A DNA stretch of 64,000 nucleotides from Geodermatophilus normandii (lineage in GTDB: Bacteria; Actinomycetota; Actinomycetes; Mycobacteriales; Geodermatophilaceae), in NCBI RefSeq assembly GCF_003182485.1, contig NZ_QGTX01000001.1, forward strand, positions 3,930,001-3,994,000, given 5' to 3'. The notes under the pieces were generated by a model. The model was not told the DNA's origin, did no database searches, and saw nothing but the letters and a program-made list of their open reading frames with translations. Position numbers and translations under genes: made by a program. Shown here in pieces: positions 6,692 to 15,713 of this stretch; the first letter of the stretch is position 1; the number at the start of each line of letters is the position of its first letter.

Positions 6692-9002
6692 CTAGCCGAG
6701 GTCGGTCGTCGCGCCCACGACCACGAGGCCGGAGCCGGGGCTGCCGGCCGAGTCGACCCCGGGTGGGCGCGGCTCGTAGCCGGGCAGCCGGGTCAGCCCG
6801 TCGCTGCCGTCGACCACCCGCAGGGCCAGCGGCCCGTCCCCGTCCACGGTGAACGTCGCCTCGACGCCCCGGGCGGCGGCGCGTGGAAGGTCACCGCGAG
6901 CCGGTCCTCCCCCAGCGCGTCGGCGGGGACGTCGCGCGCCTGCAGCCGGGCCGCGCTGACCGTGCCCCCGGGAGCGGTCAGGCCGAGCACGACCAGCCGG
7001 ACGTCGCGCTGGGGGGTGACCCGCACGGTGACCGTGCGCTGCCCGCCGGAGGACCGGTCGTCGAGCACCTCGACCGCCGACGCCGGCAGGGCGGCGACCT
7101 CCGCGGGCCCGGCCGCCACCGCCCGCCCGCCCAGGTGGGGGTAGTCGTGCGGCAGCGTCCGCGGCGTGCCGACGTAGCGCGCGGTGTACTCCCCCGGCTG
7201 CTCCTCCGTGCTGGCCCACCACGCCTCGCCGGTGTCGGCCTCCAGCGCGTACACCAGCTGGCTGGGCACCGGGTGCTGCTGGTCGAAGCGGTCCACGGCC
7301 AGCCCGACCGCCGTCAGCAGGACGGCCAGGACCACGGCGGCACCCGGCACCGCGAGCGCCCGCAGCAGCGCCGGCCCGGCCGGGAAGAGCCCCTCCAGCG
7401 CCGGCAGCAGGGCCAGCGCGAGCAGCGTCGCGACCACCGCCGGGGCGGCACCGCCGGCCAGCCCGAGCGCCGGGAACAACAGCGCCACGGCGGGCGCCAG
7501 GACGACGACCGCGACCGCCCCCGCTGCCAGCGCACCGAGCAGGTGCACCGGCCGGGGCAGCAGCCCCGCCAGCACACCCGCGAGCGCCGGGAGCGCGGCC
7601 AGGTAGGACCCGCCGGGCGCGAGCGCGGCGAGGACGACCGCGAGGGCGGCGAGCAGCACCAGCGCCCCGGTCCGCAGCGCGGCCGCGCCCAGGCGGCGGC
7701 GCAGCAGCGCGTACCAGGCCAACACCACGACGGCGACCAGCGCGACCGCCGCCAGCCGGAACCAGCCCGGCCGCCACGGGTCGGTCATCGAGGCGTACGC
7801 GGGACGGACGAGCACCAGCACCCGCCACAGCCCGACGACCGCCAGCGGCGCGAGCGCCAGCGGCACCAGCGCGGCGACCGTCCCGAGCAGCGTCCGCGGC
7901 AGCGACGACCCGCGGCGCCGGTCCACCACCGCCAGGACAACGACGCCGAGCACCGCGGCCCCGGCCAGCGGCCACACCAGCGACCCGGGGTAGCGGACGA
8001 GCCCGGTCGGCAGCGGGAAGTACGTGGCGTCGCCGTCGCCGGGCCGGGCGAGGTCGGTGAGGTCGGCGTCGCCCAGCTCCCGGGCGAGCGCCAGCGTGTT
8101 GTCGCCGAGCGCCTGCAGGGTCCCCCGGTCCAGCCGCGAGGGCGTGTCCTGCGGGGTGTGGTACGCCGCTCTGCCGTCGATGAAGGCGGTGTCCAGGCCG
8201 GTGAAGCCGTCGGCGAGCAGGACGCTGAGGTCGGTGTCGTCGGACAGCCTCCGGTAGACCTCGACGGCGAAGCTGGTCGCCACCGGGTGCGGCACGGCGG
8301 CGGCGTAGCGCTCGGCCAGCCCGGCGTTGCCGAGCGACGTCTCGGAGGTGATCGGCGGGCCGGTGGTGCCGCGGGCCCCGAGGTTGAGCACCACGCCGCC
8401 CTCACCGGCGAGCGGGTGGCTCTCCGTGAACGCCTCCGCGCCGCACAGGCACGCCTCCTCGGCGTCGGTGAGCAGCACCACGACGTCGTTGCGCAGCGGC
8501 TCGCCCGCGGTCAGCGCCCGCACCGTCTCCAGGAGCGTCGCCACGCCGGCGGCGTCGCCACTGGCACCCGGCCCGGTCTCCACCGAGTCCGAGTGCGCCA
8601 CGAGGAACAGCCGCCCGGTGCTGTCGGTGCCCGGCAGCACCGCGACGACGTTGCGCACCCGCGCCATCTCCGCCTCCCCGGCCCGGACGGCCGGGTGCCG
8701 ACGGCGTTCTGCACGCGGGTGTCGAGCCCCAGCCCGCCGAGCGTGGCGACCAGGCCGTCGACGACGCGGTCGTGCGCCGGGCTGCCCGTCACGTGCACCT
8801 CCCCGGCGATCTCCTCGACGTGCGCGAACGCCCGGCCGGCGCTGAACGACGCCGCGGGCGCGTCCGCCGCGACGGGCGCCGGAGGGCCCAGCGCCAGCAC
8901 GCTCCACGCCGTCAGCCCGGCCAGCAGGACCAGGACGGCCAGCGACCCGAGCAGCCGCCCGCGGCTCTCGGGCGCGGGGGCGGGCGGGCGCGACGCGGGC
9001 AA
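6692..9002 (-). CDS. M28 family membrane metallopeptidase (two apparent frameshifts)
   Basis: Three overlapping frames add up to one gene of about 770 residues. A TTG at 9002 with GAGGAGG five bases upstream starts an N-terminal signal anchor (LLGSLAVLVLLAGLTAWSVL). The M28 domain carries LFLVAHSDSVETG, GASGDAAGVATLLE, LLTDAEEACLCG and AAYHTPQDTPS, giving the His, Asp and Glu metal ligands and the catalytic Glu. About eight membrane segments and an exported C-terminal domain follow. The frame breaks near 8681-8700 and again at the GGGG run at 6867-6870; adding one base at each restores a smooth protein. I think these are sequence errors, but a decayed gene cannot be excluded. It probably cleaves N-terminal residues from exported peptides. 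Confidence 0.85.
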
Positions 9003-9066
9003 CGGGTCCTCCTCGACCGGGGGGCGGGCCGCGTCACCCTAGGGGCGCGGGGAGGACACTCCGGGG

Positions 9067-10101
9067 ATGCCGGCCGGTGCGCTCCCCCGTCGCGCCGGGC
9101 GGCGGACCGACCTCGGCCTGCTCGCGCTCCTGCTCGTCGCGGGGGCGTCGGGAGTGCTCGCCTTCGGCGTCGGGACGCCGCTGCCCTCCCGCGCGGTAAC
9201 CGCCGTCCACGGTGCCGCCGGCCTCGGGCTGCTGCTGCTCGTCCCGTGGAAGGCCGTGGTCGTCCGGCGCTCGTGGGCGCGGACCCGCGGCCGGCGCGAC
9301 CCGACCGCCGCGTGGGCCCTCGTGGTCCTGGTCGCGCTGACCGTCGTCACCGGGGTGCTGCACACCGTCGCCGGCACGACGGTGGCCGGGGTGGGCGTGC
9401 TGCAGGTGCACGTGGCCGCCGCCGTCGGCACGGCCGCCCTGGTGGTGGTGCACGCCGTCGGCAGCCGGCAGCGTCCGCGGCGCAGCGACGCCTCGCGCCG
9501 CGCCCTGCTGCAGACCGGCGGGCTCGCCGTCGGAGCGGCCGCGTTGTGGGGTGCCACCGAGGGCGGCCTGCGGCTCACCGGGGCGCCGGGCGCGCGGCGG
9601 CGCGGCACCGGCTCGCACGAGCGCGGCAGCGGCGACCCCGACGCCATGCCGGTCACCCAGTGGTTCACCGACGCGGTGCCCGCGGACGGCGACGGCGCCG
9701 TCGACCTCGTCGCCGGCGGGCGCACCACGCGGCTGCGGCGGCGGGACCTCGACCGCGGCGACACCGTCGAGGCCGTCCTCGACTGCACCGGCGGCTGGTT
9801 CGCCGTCCAGGAGTGGCGCGGCGTGCGCCTCGACCGGCTGCTGGCCGGCCTCGACCTGCCCGACGGCGGCAGCGTCGACGTCGTCAGCGTCACCGGCTAC
9901 CGGCGGCGGCTGCCGCTGGCCGACGCGGGCTGGCTGCTGCTGGCCACGCACTGCGCCGGCCGGCCGCTGTCGGCCGGGCACGGGGCGCCGGTGCGGCTGG
10001 TCGCGCCCGGCCGCCGCGGTTACTGGTGGGTGAAGTGGGTGCGCCGGGTGGAGGTCGTCGACGCGCCGTGGTGGCTGCAGCCGCCCGTCCCCCTCCAGTA
10101 G
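9067..10101 (+). CDS. Membrane-anchored molybdopterin-dependent oxidoreductase (sulfite oxidase/YedY-like)
   Basis: The first 165 residues hold about four membrane segments (near 16-36, 43-63, 82-102, 112-132). Next is SRRALLQTGGLAVGAAA, a Tat-like twin-arginine hydrophobic stretch. The remainder is an oxidoreductase molybdopterin-binding domain, with the likely molybdenum ligand Cys240 in VLDCTGGWFA. The closing YWWVKWVRRVEVV is typical of this fold. The domain sits outside the membrane after four helices that resemble a small cytochrome b-like unit, although few haem histidines are evident. The electron donor and substrate are unknown. ATG at 9067 is the start. The gene is divergent from the M28 peptidase and ends one base before the convergent hisH. 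Confidence 0.85.
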   Translation: MPAGALPRRAGRRTDLGLLALLLVAGASGVLAFGVGTPLPSRAVTAVHGAAGLGLLLLVPWKAVVVRRSWARTRGRRDPTAAWALVVLVALTVVTGVLHTVAGTTVAGVGVLQVHVAAAVGTAALVVVHAVGSRQRPRRSDASRRALLQTGGLAVGAAALWGATEGGLRLTGAPGARRRGTGSHERGSGDPDAMPVTQWFTDAVPADGDGAVDLVAGGRTTRLRRRDLDRGDTVEAVLDCTGGWFAVQEWRGVRLDRLLAGLDLPDGGSVDVVSVTGYRRRLPLADAGWLLLATHCAGRPLSAGHGAPVRLVAPGRRGYWWVKWVRRVEVVDAPWWLQPPVPLQ

Positions 10102-10102
10102 C

Positions 10103-10738
10103 TCAGAGGGTCGCGAGCCAGTTGGTGAGCAGCTGGGCGCCGGCGTCGCCGCTCTTCTCCGGGTGGAACTGTGTCGCCGACAGCGCGCCGTTCTCCACCC
10201 CGGCGACGAACCGGTCGCCGTGCTCGGCCCAGGTCACCTTCGGCGCGGCCAGCGGGCCGGGGCGGCCGTCCTGGCCGAGCGGGAAGTCGCGGACGCCGTA
10301 GGAGTGCACGAAGTAGAAGCGCTCGTCGGCCAGGCCGTCGAACAGCACCGTGTCCTGCGGCGCGGTGACGGTGTTCCAGCCCATGTGCGGGAGCACCGGT
10401 GCCTCCAGCTGCTCGACCGTGCCGGGCCACTCGCCGCACCCCTCGGCGTCGTGGCCGTGCTCGACCCCGCGCTCGAAGAGCACCTGCATGCCCACGCAGA
10501 TGCCGAGCACCGGGCGTCCGCCGGCCAGGCGGCGGCCGATCGTGCGCGGGCCGTCGACGGCGCGCAGCTCCTGCATGCAGTGCGCGAAGGCGCCGACGCC
10601 GGGGACGACGAGCCCGTCGGCGTCGAGCGCGGCCTGCCGGTCGGCGGTGACGGTCACGTCGGCGCCCACCCGGGTCAGCGCCCGCTCGGCGGAGCGCAGG
10701 TTGCCCGACCCGTAGTCGAGGACGACCACCTTCTTCAC
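10103..10738 (-). CDS. hisH: Imidazole glycerol phosphate synthase glutaminase subunit HisH
   Basis: HisH releases ammonia from glutamine for HisF. The 211-residue class I amidotransferase has the nucleophile in [14 protein letters not shown] and the His-Glu pair in [10 protein letters not shown]. It starts [20 protein letters not shown], as the family does. The GTG at 10738 lies seven bases after TACCGT, a TANNNT box, so it is probably leaderless. The same frame is open back to an ATG at 10909 that overlaps the stop of the small membrane gene upstream (TGATG), which would add 57 residues of no known family. I favour the short form. It is the last gene of hisD-C-B-x-H and is followed by unrelated convergent genes rather than priA. 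Confidence 0.94.
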   Translation of the reverse strand: MKKVVVLDYGSGNLRSAERALTRVGADVTVTADRQAALDADGLVVPGVGAFAHCMQELRAVDGPRTIGRRLAGGRPVLGICVGMQVLFERGVEHGHDAEGCGEWPGTVEQLEAPVLPHMGWNTVTAPQDTVLFDGLADERFYFVHSYGVRDFPLGQDGRPGPLAAPKVTWAEHGDRFVAGVENGALSATQFHPEKSGDAGAQLLTNWLATL

Positions 10739-10909
10739 GGCTGCCACGGTACGTCGCAAGCACCGGGGACCCGCCGGGGATTCCCGCTCGGTCCTCCGGC
10801 AGTCGCGGAACGGCGCGGGCGGCGCGGTGCCGAGGCGGTCGGCGCACCGGAGGTGCACGGCCACCGTCGGGTCGGCGAGGACCAGCCGGAGGAGCTCGTC
10901 CTCCGGCAT
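10739..10909 (-). other. In-frame open stretch before hisH, possible small ORF or HisH extension
   Basis: An ATG at 10909, overlapping the stop of the 58-residue membrane gene as TGATG, opens a frame that runs without a stop into hisH. It begins [20 protein letters not shown]. The first 38 codons have strong GC at third positions, and the last 18 before the hisH GTG do not. It may be a coupled small gene whose end was lost by a frame change, or a rare N-terminal extension of HisH. No family is recognised. Confidence 0.3.
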
Positions 10910-11085
10910 CAGACGACGCGCAGCACGCCCGACGCGGTCGCCAGCAGCGCCGCCACCAGCAGGACCACCGCGAACAGCACCTGGGGGCCGGTGCGGCCCT
11001 CGGTGTCGTGGTCGGCCCGCCAGATGCTCCACGCCCCGCCGAGCAGGAACCCGCCCAGGACCATCAGACCGACGCCGAACTCCAT
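10909..11085 (-). CDS. Small membrane protein in the his operon
   Basis: A 58-residue protein from ATG 11085 to TGA 10909, between hisB and hisH. It has two hydrophobic stretches: residues about 3-20 ([17 protein letters not shown]) and about 36-57 ([20 protein letters not shown]). A charged loop ([11 protein letters not shown]) lies between them. It starts four bases after the hisB stop and so belongs to the operon. Small membrane proteins in this position occur in other actinobacterial his operons, as I recall, but no function is known. Confidence 0.75.
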   Translation of the reverse strand: MEFGVGLMVLGGFLLGGAWSIWRADHDTEGRTGPQVLFAVVLLVAALLATASGVLRVV

Positions 11086-11089
11086 GCGG

Positions 11090-11686
11090 TTACAGCGCGC
11101 CCTTGGTGGAGGGGACGTCGGCCACCCGCGGGTCGATCGCGACGGCCGTGCGCAGCGCCCGCGCGAGCGCCTTGAACTGGCCCTCGACGATGTGGTGGGC
11201 GTCGCGGCCGGCGTACAGCACCCGCACGTGCAGCGTGATCCGCGCGTTGAAGGCGAAGGACTCGAGGACGTGCTTGGTCAGCGACGTCGGGTAGTCCGGC
11301 CCGATCATCGGCGTCATCGTCTCGGGCTCGGCGTGCACGAAGTACGGCCGGCCCGACAGGTCGACGGCGGCCTGCACCAGCACCTCGTCCATGGGGATCG
11401 TGGCGTCGCCGTAGCGGGTGATGCCCCGCTTGTCCCCGAGCGCCTCGGCGAAGGCCTGGCCCAGCGCGATCGCGACGTCCTCGACGGTGTGGTGCGCGTC
11501 GATGTGCAGGTCGCCGTCGGCCTGCACGGTGAGGTCGATGCCGCTGTGCCTGGACAGCGCGGTGAGCATGTGGTCGTAGAAGCCGACGCCGGTGCTGATC
11601 GAGCTCTTCCCGGTGCCGTCGAGGTCCAGCTCGACGACCAGCTTGGTCTCGCTGGTGGCCCGCTCGACGCGTGCAGTACGGCTCAT
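11090..11686 (-). CDS. hisB: Imidazoleglycerol-phosphate dehydratase HisB
   Basis: HisB dehydrates imidazole glycerol phosphate to imidazole acetol phosphate. The 198-residue product is the single-function bacterial form. It has [18 protein letters not shown], the manganese-binding [16 protein letters not shown] and the second site [20 protein letters not shown]. The ATG at 11686 gives the standard start [16 protein letters not shown]; a frame that opens 13 codons earlier is not needed. The start lies four bases after the hisC stop, so translation is probably coupled. The downstream membrane gene follows after four bases. Confidence 0.97.
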   Translation of the reverse strand: MSRTARVERATSETKLVVELDLDGTGKSSISTGVGFYDHMLTALSRHSGIDLTVQADGDLHIDAHHTVEDVAIALGQAFAEALGDKRGITRYGDATIPMDEVLVQAAVDLSGRPYFVHAEPETMTPMIGPDYPTSLTKHVLESFAFNARITLHVRVLYAGRDAHHIVEGQFKALARALRTAVAIDPRVADVPSTKGAL

Positions 11687-11690
11687 GGGG

Positions 11691-12827
11691 TCAGTCTCCC
11701 AGGCGGTGGTCGGGGGCGACCTCACCCAGCGCGGTGAGGAAGGCGTCGGTCTCCGCGGGCGTGCCGGCGGTGACCCGCAGCCAGCCGGGGATGCCGACGT
11801 CGCGGACGAGGACGTCGTGCTCCAGCAGCGCCCGCCACGCGGCGGAGGCGTCGGCGAACCGGCCGAACAGGACGAAGTTGGCGTCGCTGGGCACGCTGGT
11901 CAGCCCCAGCGCGGGCAGCGCGGCGACGATGCGGTCGCGCTGCTCCTTGACGGCGTCCACGGTGGCCAGCAGCGCGTCGGTGTGCGCGAGCGCGGCTCGG
12001 GCGGCGGCCTGGGTCAGCGACGACAGGTGGTAGGGCAGCCGGACCAGCTGCAGCGCGTCGACGACGGCCGGGTCGGCGGCCAGGTAGCCCAGCCGCAGGC
12101 CCGCCATCCCGAACGCCTTGCTCATCGTGCGGCTGACCAGCAGCCGCGGCCGCCCCGGCAGCAGGGTCAGCGCCGACGGCGTCCCGGTGCGCGCGAACTC
12201 CGCGTAGGCCTCGTCGACGACGAGCACGCCGGCGCGCCCGTGGCCGTAGGACGTGGCGTCGTAGAGCTCGGTGATCGTCTGCAGCGCGACGGCGGTGCCG
12301 GTGGGGTTGTTCGGGCTGGTCACGAAGACGACGTCGGGACGCAGCTCGCGCACCTGCGCGACCGCGGCGGCGGGGTCGATGGTGAAGTCCGCGCGCCGGT
12401 GCCCGTCGGCCCACGCCGTCCCGGTGCCGGCGGAGATGATCGGGTGCATCGAGTACGACGGCGTGAAGCCCAGCGCCGTCCGCCCGGCCCCGCCGAAGGC
12501 CTGCAGGACCTGCTGCAGGACCTCGTTGGACCCGTTGGCCGCCCACACCTGCGCCGGCTCGACGTGCTCGCCGCCGCGGCTGAGGTAGGCGGCGAGGTCG
12601 CTGCGCAGCGCGACGGCGTCGCGGTCGGGATAGCGGTTGAGCTCCAGCGCGGCGTGTCCCAGCGCCTCGCCCAGGCTGGCGAGCAGCTCGGCCGGCAGGG
12701 GGTGCGGGTTCTCGTTGGTGTTGAGGCGGTGGGTGACCTGCAGCTGCGGGGCGCCGTAGGGCGTGCGGCCGCGCAGCTCCGGCCGCAGCGGGAGCGCCTC
12801 CAGCCCCGTCGTCGGAGTGGGTGTCAC
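11691..12827 (-). CDS. hisC: Histidinol-phosphate aminotransferase HisC
   Basis: HisC converts imidazole acetol phosphate and glutamate to histidinol phosphate with PLP. The 378-residue fold type I aminotransferase has [35 protein letters not shown] and the PLP-lysine region [18 protein letters not shown]. The closing motif is [16 protein letters not shown]. The GTG at 12827 overlaps the hisD stop as GTGA, and the stop is four bases before hisB. The long frame upstream of this GTG is a shadow of hisD. Confidence 0.97.
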   Translation of the reverse strand: MTPTPTTGLEALPLRPELRGRTPYGAPQLQVTHRLNTNENPHPLPAELLASLGEALGHAALELNRYPDRDAVALRSDLAAYLSRGGEHVEPAQVWAANGSNEVLQQVLQAFGGAGRTALGFTPSYSMHPIISAGTGTAWADGHRRADFTIDPAAAVAQVRELRPDVVFVTSPNNPTGTAVALQTITELYDATSYGHGRAGVLVVDEAYAEFARTGTPSALTLLPGRPRLLVSRTMSKAFGMAGLRLGYLAADPAVVDALQLVRLPYHLSSLTQAAARAALAHTDALLATVDAVKEQRDRIVAALPALGLTSVPSDANFVLFGRFADASAAWRALLEHDVLVRDVGIPGWLRVTAGTPAETDAFLTALGEVAPDHRLGD

Positions 12828-14128
12828 CGCTGCTGCCGGAGCCGGACGGCGGCCGCGTGCGCGGGGAGGTCCTCGGCGGAGGCCAGCGCGTCGACGTGCC
12901 CGGCCACCTCGGCGAGGGCCCGCTCGTCGTACTCGACGACGTGGATGCCGCGCAGGAACGTCTGCACCGACAGGCCCGACGAGTGCCGCGCGCAGCCGCC
13001 GGTGGGCAGCACGTGGTTGGAGCCGGCGATGTAGTCGCCGAGCGACACCGGCGACCAGGCGCCGACGAACACCGCGCCGGCGTTGCGGACCCGCATCGCC
13101 ACCTCGCGGGCGTCCCGGGTCTGGATCTCCAGGTGCTCGGCGGCGTAGGCGTCGACCACCGCGAGGCCGGCGTCGAGGTCGTCGACCAGCACGATCCCCG
13201 ACTGGCTGCCGTCGAGCGCGGTGAGGATGCGGTCGGAGTGCTTGGTGGCCGCGACCTGGCCCGGCACGAGGTCGAGGACGGCGTCGGCGAGTGCCTCGCT
13301 GGGAGTCACGAGGACCGCGCCGGCCAGGGGGTCGTGCTCGGCCTGGCTGATCAGGTCGGCGGCGACGTGCACCGGGTCGGCGGTGTCGTCGGCGAGGATC
13401 GCGACCTCGGTCGGGCCGGCCTCGGAGTCGATGCCGACGAGCCCGCGCAGCAGGCGCTTGGCGGCGGTGACGTAGACGTTGCCCGGGCCGGTGACCAGGT
13501 CGACCGGCTCGCAGGAGCCGGCGCCGTAGCCGAAGACGGCGATGGCCTGCGCCCCGCCGACGGCGTGGACCTCGTCGATGCCGAGCAGCGCGCACGCGGC
13601 CAGCACGCCGGGGTCGGGCAGCCCGCCGTGGTCGCGCTGCGGCGGGGAGGCGACGGCGATGGAGGTCACGCCGGCGATCTGCGCCGGGACGACGTTCATC
13701 ACCACGCTCGACAGCAGGGGGGCCAGGCCACCGGGCACGTACAGCCCCACGCGGCGCACCGGCAGCCAGCGCTCGGTGACGGTGCCGCCCGGGACCACCT
13801 GCGTGGTGACGTCGGCGCGGGCCTGGTCGGCGTGCACCCGGCGCACCCGGGCGATCGACTCCTCCAGGGCGGCGCGCACGGCCGGGTCGAGGCCGTCGAG
13901 CGCCGCGCGCAGGGCCTGCGGCGGGACGGTGAAGTCCTCGGCGTCGACGCCGTCGAGGCGGGCGGTGATCTCGCGGACCGCCTGGGCGCCGCGGAGGCGC
14001 ACGTCCTCGCACAGCGGGCGGACGGTGGCCAGGACCGAGTCGATGTCGGTGGCGGCGCGCGGTAGCAGGCCGGCCAGGTCACGGACCCCCGGCAGCGCGG
14101 AACCGCGCAGGTCGATGCGGGCGAGCAC
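12824..14128 (-). CDS. hisD: Histidinol dehydrogenase HisD
   Basis: HisD makes the last two oxidations, histidinol to histidine, with NAD and zinc. The 434-residue product has [42 protein letters not shown] and the zinc-ligand region [24 protein letters not shown] and [18 protein letters not shown] follow. The GTG start has GGAGG six bases upstream. It heads the hisD-C-B-x-H unit. A -10-like TACCCT (14176-14171, minus strand) is followed by a leader of about 36 bases, and a 16-bp palindrome lies just upstream. Confidence 0.97.
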   Translation of the reverse strand: MLARIDLRGSALPGVRDLAGLLPRAATDIDSVLATVRPLCEDVRLRGAQAVREITARLDGVDAEDFTVPPQALRAALDGLDPAVRAALEESIARVRRVHADQARADVTTQVVPGGTVTERWLPVRRVGLYVPGGLAPLLSSVVMNVVPAQIAGVTSIAVASPPQRDHGGLPDPGVLAACALLGIDEVHAVGGAQAIAVFGYGAGSCEPVDLVTGPGNVYVTAAKRLLRGLVGIDSEAGPTEVAILADDTADPVHVAADLISQAEHDPLAGAVLVTPSEALADAVLDLVPGQVAATKHSDRILTALDGSQSGIVLVDDLDAGLAVVDAYAAEHLEIQTRDAREVAMRVRNAGAVFVGAWSPVSLGDYIAGSNHVLPTGGCARHSSGLSVQTFLRGIHVVEYDERALAEVAGHVDALASAEDLPAHAAAVRLRQQR

Positions 14129-14170
14129 GGGGGGCCTCCGGGGTACGGGCGAGGGAGGGACGACCCCCCG

Positions 14171-14232
14171 AGGGTAGTCGGGGCAGCGCTGCCCCTGTCA
14201 CGGCGCCGGGGGTCCCGGGCCGCCCGTAGGCT
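14171..14232. promoter_or_regulatory. Divergent hisD / LON-protein promoters with 16-bp palindrome
   Basis: On the minus strand TACCCT (14176-14171) is a likely -10 box for hisD. On the plus strand TAGGCT (14227-14232) lies seven bases before the GTG of the LON-domain gene, suggesting a leaderless message. Between them GGGGCAGCGCTGCCCC (14180-14195) is a perfect 16-bp palindrome that could be an operator. Its half-site GGGGCA also occurs in the inverted repeat before priA. Confidence 0.5.
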
Positions 14233-14239
14233 CCCCCGT

Positions 14240-15079
14240 GTGGGCGACCTCATCCCGCTGTTCCCGCTGGGGTCGCCGCTGTTCCCCGGGATCGTGCTGC
14301 CGCTGCAGGTCTTCGAGCCCCGCTACCGGGTGCTGGTGCAGGACCTGCTGGCCCTGCCCGAGGGCGACCGGCGCTTCGGGGTGGTCGCCATCCGCCAGGG
14401 CTGGGAGGTGGAGCGCGTCGCGCCGGCCGAGGCGCTCTACGACGTCGGCTGCACCGCCCGGCTGCAGGTGGTCCGGCCCCAGCCCGACGGCGGGTTCCGG
14501 GTCGTCACCGTCGGCGGGGACCGGTTCCGGCTGCTCGACGTCCTGGTCGGGGAGACGGCCGGGGAGGCCGCCGGCAGCGCCCCGCCCTACCTGCGCGCCG
14601 AGGTCGAGTGGCTGGCCGAGGAGGAGGCCGCGGAGGAGGCCGCCGGCGACCAGGAGCAGGTGCTGGGCGCGCCCCCGGTCGGCGGCCTGGACGAGGGCCT
14701 GGTCGCCGAGGCGGCCCGCGGGTCGCTGCGGCTGCTCGAGCGCGGGGTGGGCCGGCTGTTCACCCGCTACGTCACCGCCGTCGCCGGGCTGCAGAGCGGC
14801 CGCGAGGAGACCGCCGTCGCCGGCGAGGCGGAGGGGCTCAGCGGCGCCGCGGCGCTGCTCGACGCGGTCGCCGGGGACCCGCGGGCGCTGTCCTACCTGG
14901 TGGCGTCGGCGGCGCTGTTGACCACCGAGGACCGGCAGGCGCTGCTGGCCGAGTCGGCGACCCGCCGCCGGCTGCTGACCGAGACGCGGATGCTGCGGCG
15001 GGAGCTGACCCTGCTGACGACGCTGGGCGCGGTGCCGGCACCGATGCAGCAGTTCGCCGGGCCGTTGAGCCTGAACTAG
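14240..15079 (+). CDS. LON substrate-binding domain protein
   Basis: This 279-residue protein begins with the LON N-terminal (substrate-binding) fold, VGDLIPLFPLGSPLFPGIVLP, then VFEPRYRVLVQDL and FGVVAIRQG. There is no ATPase or protease domain. A Glu/Ala-rich stretch (about 115-140) and an alpha-helical end follow. Such stand-alone LON-domain proteins are widespread, and their function is not settled. The GTG sits seven bases after a TANNNT box, which favours a leaderless message. Its stop (TAG, 15077-15079) overlaps the stop of the convergent membrane gene within the palindrome CTAG. Confidence 0.87.
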   Translation: MGDLIPLFPLGSPLFPGIVLPLQVFEPRYRVLVQDLLALPEGDRRFGVVAIRQGWEVERVAPAEALYDVGCTARLQVVRPQPDGGFRVVTVGGDRFRLLDVLVGETAGEAAGSAPPYLRAEVEWLAEEEAAEEAAGDQEQVLGAPPVGGLDEGLVAEAARGSLRLLERGVGRLFTRYVTAVAGLQSGREETAVAGEAEGLSGAAALLDAVAGDPRALSYLVASAALLTTEDRQALLAESATRRRLLTETRMLRRELTLLTTLGAVPAPMQQFAGPLSLN

Positions 15080-15678
15080 CGGCGGCCCAGGTCGTCGGCG
15101 CCGGCGAACAGCGCGGCGACCACGTAGACCAGCAGCGCGGTGAACGGCGCGACGGCCAGCGCCGGGAGGCTGGAGAGGTCCAGGCCGGTGGTGACGCGGG
15201 TGCCGACGTCGCCGAGCTGGGCCGCGGTCGGCCCGGGGGCGAGCAGCTCCCCCAGCTGCCAGGCGAGGACGGCGGCCAGCGCGGTGCCGACGGCGGTGGC
15301 CACCAGGGTGGCCACCCCGCGCCGGCGGCGCATGGCCCAGGCGGTGCCGCCGGCGAGCAGGCCCAGGCCGGCGAGGACGAGGACGAGGACCGAGTCGTCG
15401 GCGACCAGGAGCTCCGCCGACGGATTGCCCACCGGCACCGCGCCGCCCTCGACGACCTCGAAGCGGGCGCGCGGTGCGAGCCACACCCACAGCAGGCCGG
15501 CCGGGATCCCGGTGACGACGAGGGCCAGCGCCCACACCGCGGCCCCGCGCAGGTCCCGCCGCACCTCGGCGAGGACCGCGCGGGCGACCGGCCGCACGGG
15601 CGCCACCGCGGCGGGTGCGGGAGGAGCGCTCGCCACCGGGGCGTACGGACCGTCGGGGAGCGGAGAGGGGCTGCTCAC
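15076..15678 (-). CDS. Four-helix membrane protein, possibly DUF2567
   Basis: A 200-residue protein starts at GTG 15678 (VSSPSPLPDGPYAPVASAPP). A Pro/Ala-rich cytoplasmic tail of about 45 residues precedes four membrane segments: near WALALVVTGIPAGLLWVWL, LVLVLAGLGLLAGGTAWAM, LVATAVGTALAAVLAWQL and PFTALLVYVVAALFAG. The arrangement resembles the actinobacterial DUF2567 family, a match made from memory. No catalytic motif is visible. It lies 36 bases after the dnaE1 stop on the same strand with a hairpin between, so it may be transcribed by read-through. Confidence 0.65.
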   Translation of the reverse strand: MSSPSPLPDGPYAPVASAPPAPAAVAPVRPVARAVLAEVRRDLRGAAVWALALVVTGIPAGLLWVWLAPRARFEVVEGGAVPVGNPSAELLVADDSVLVLVLAGLGLLAGGTAWAMRRRRGVATLVATAVGTALAAVLAWQLGELLAPGPTAAQLGDVGTRVTTGLDLSSLPALAVAPFTALLVYVVAALFAGADDLGRR

Positions 15679-15690
15679 GGACCCCAGTGA

Positions 15691-15707
15691 ACCCCGCCCC
15701 GCGGGGT
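15691..15707 (-). terminator. Hairpin between dnaE1 and the membrane gene
   Basis: ACCCCGC (15691-15697) and GCGGGGT (15701-15707) form a 7-bp stem with a 3-base loop seven bases after the dnaE1 stop. An outer GGACCCC/GGGGTCC pair (15679-15685 and 15703-15709) competes with it. There is no T-run; termination is likely but unproven. Confidence 0.45.
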
Positions 15708-15713
15708 CCTCGC

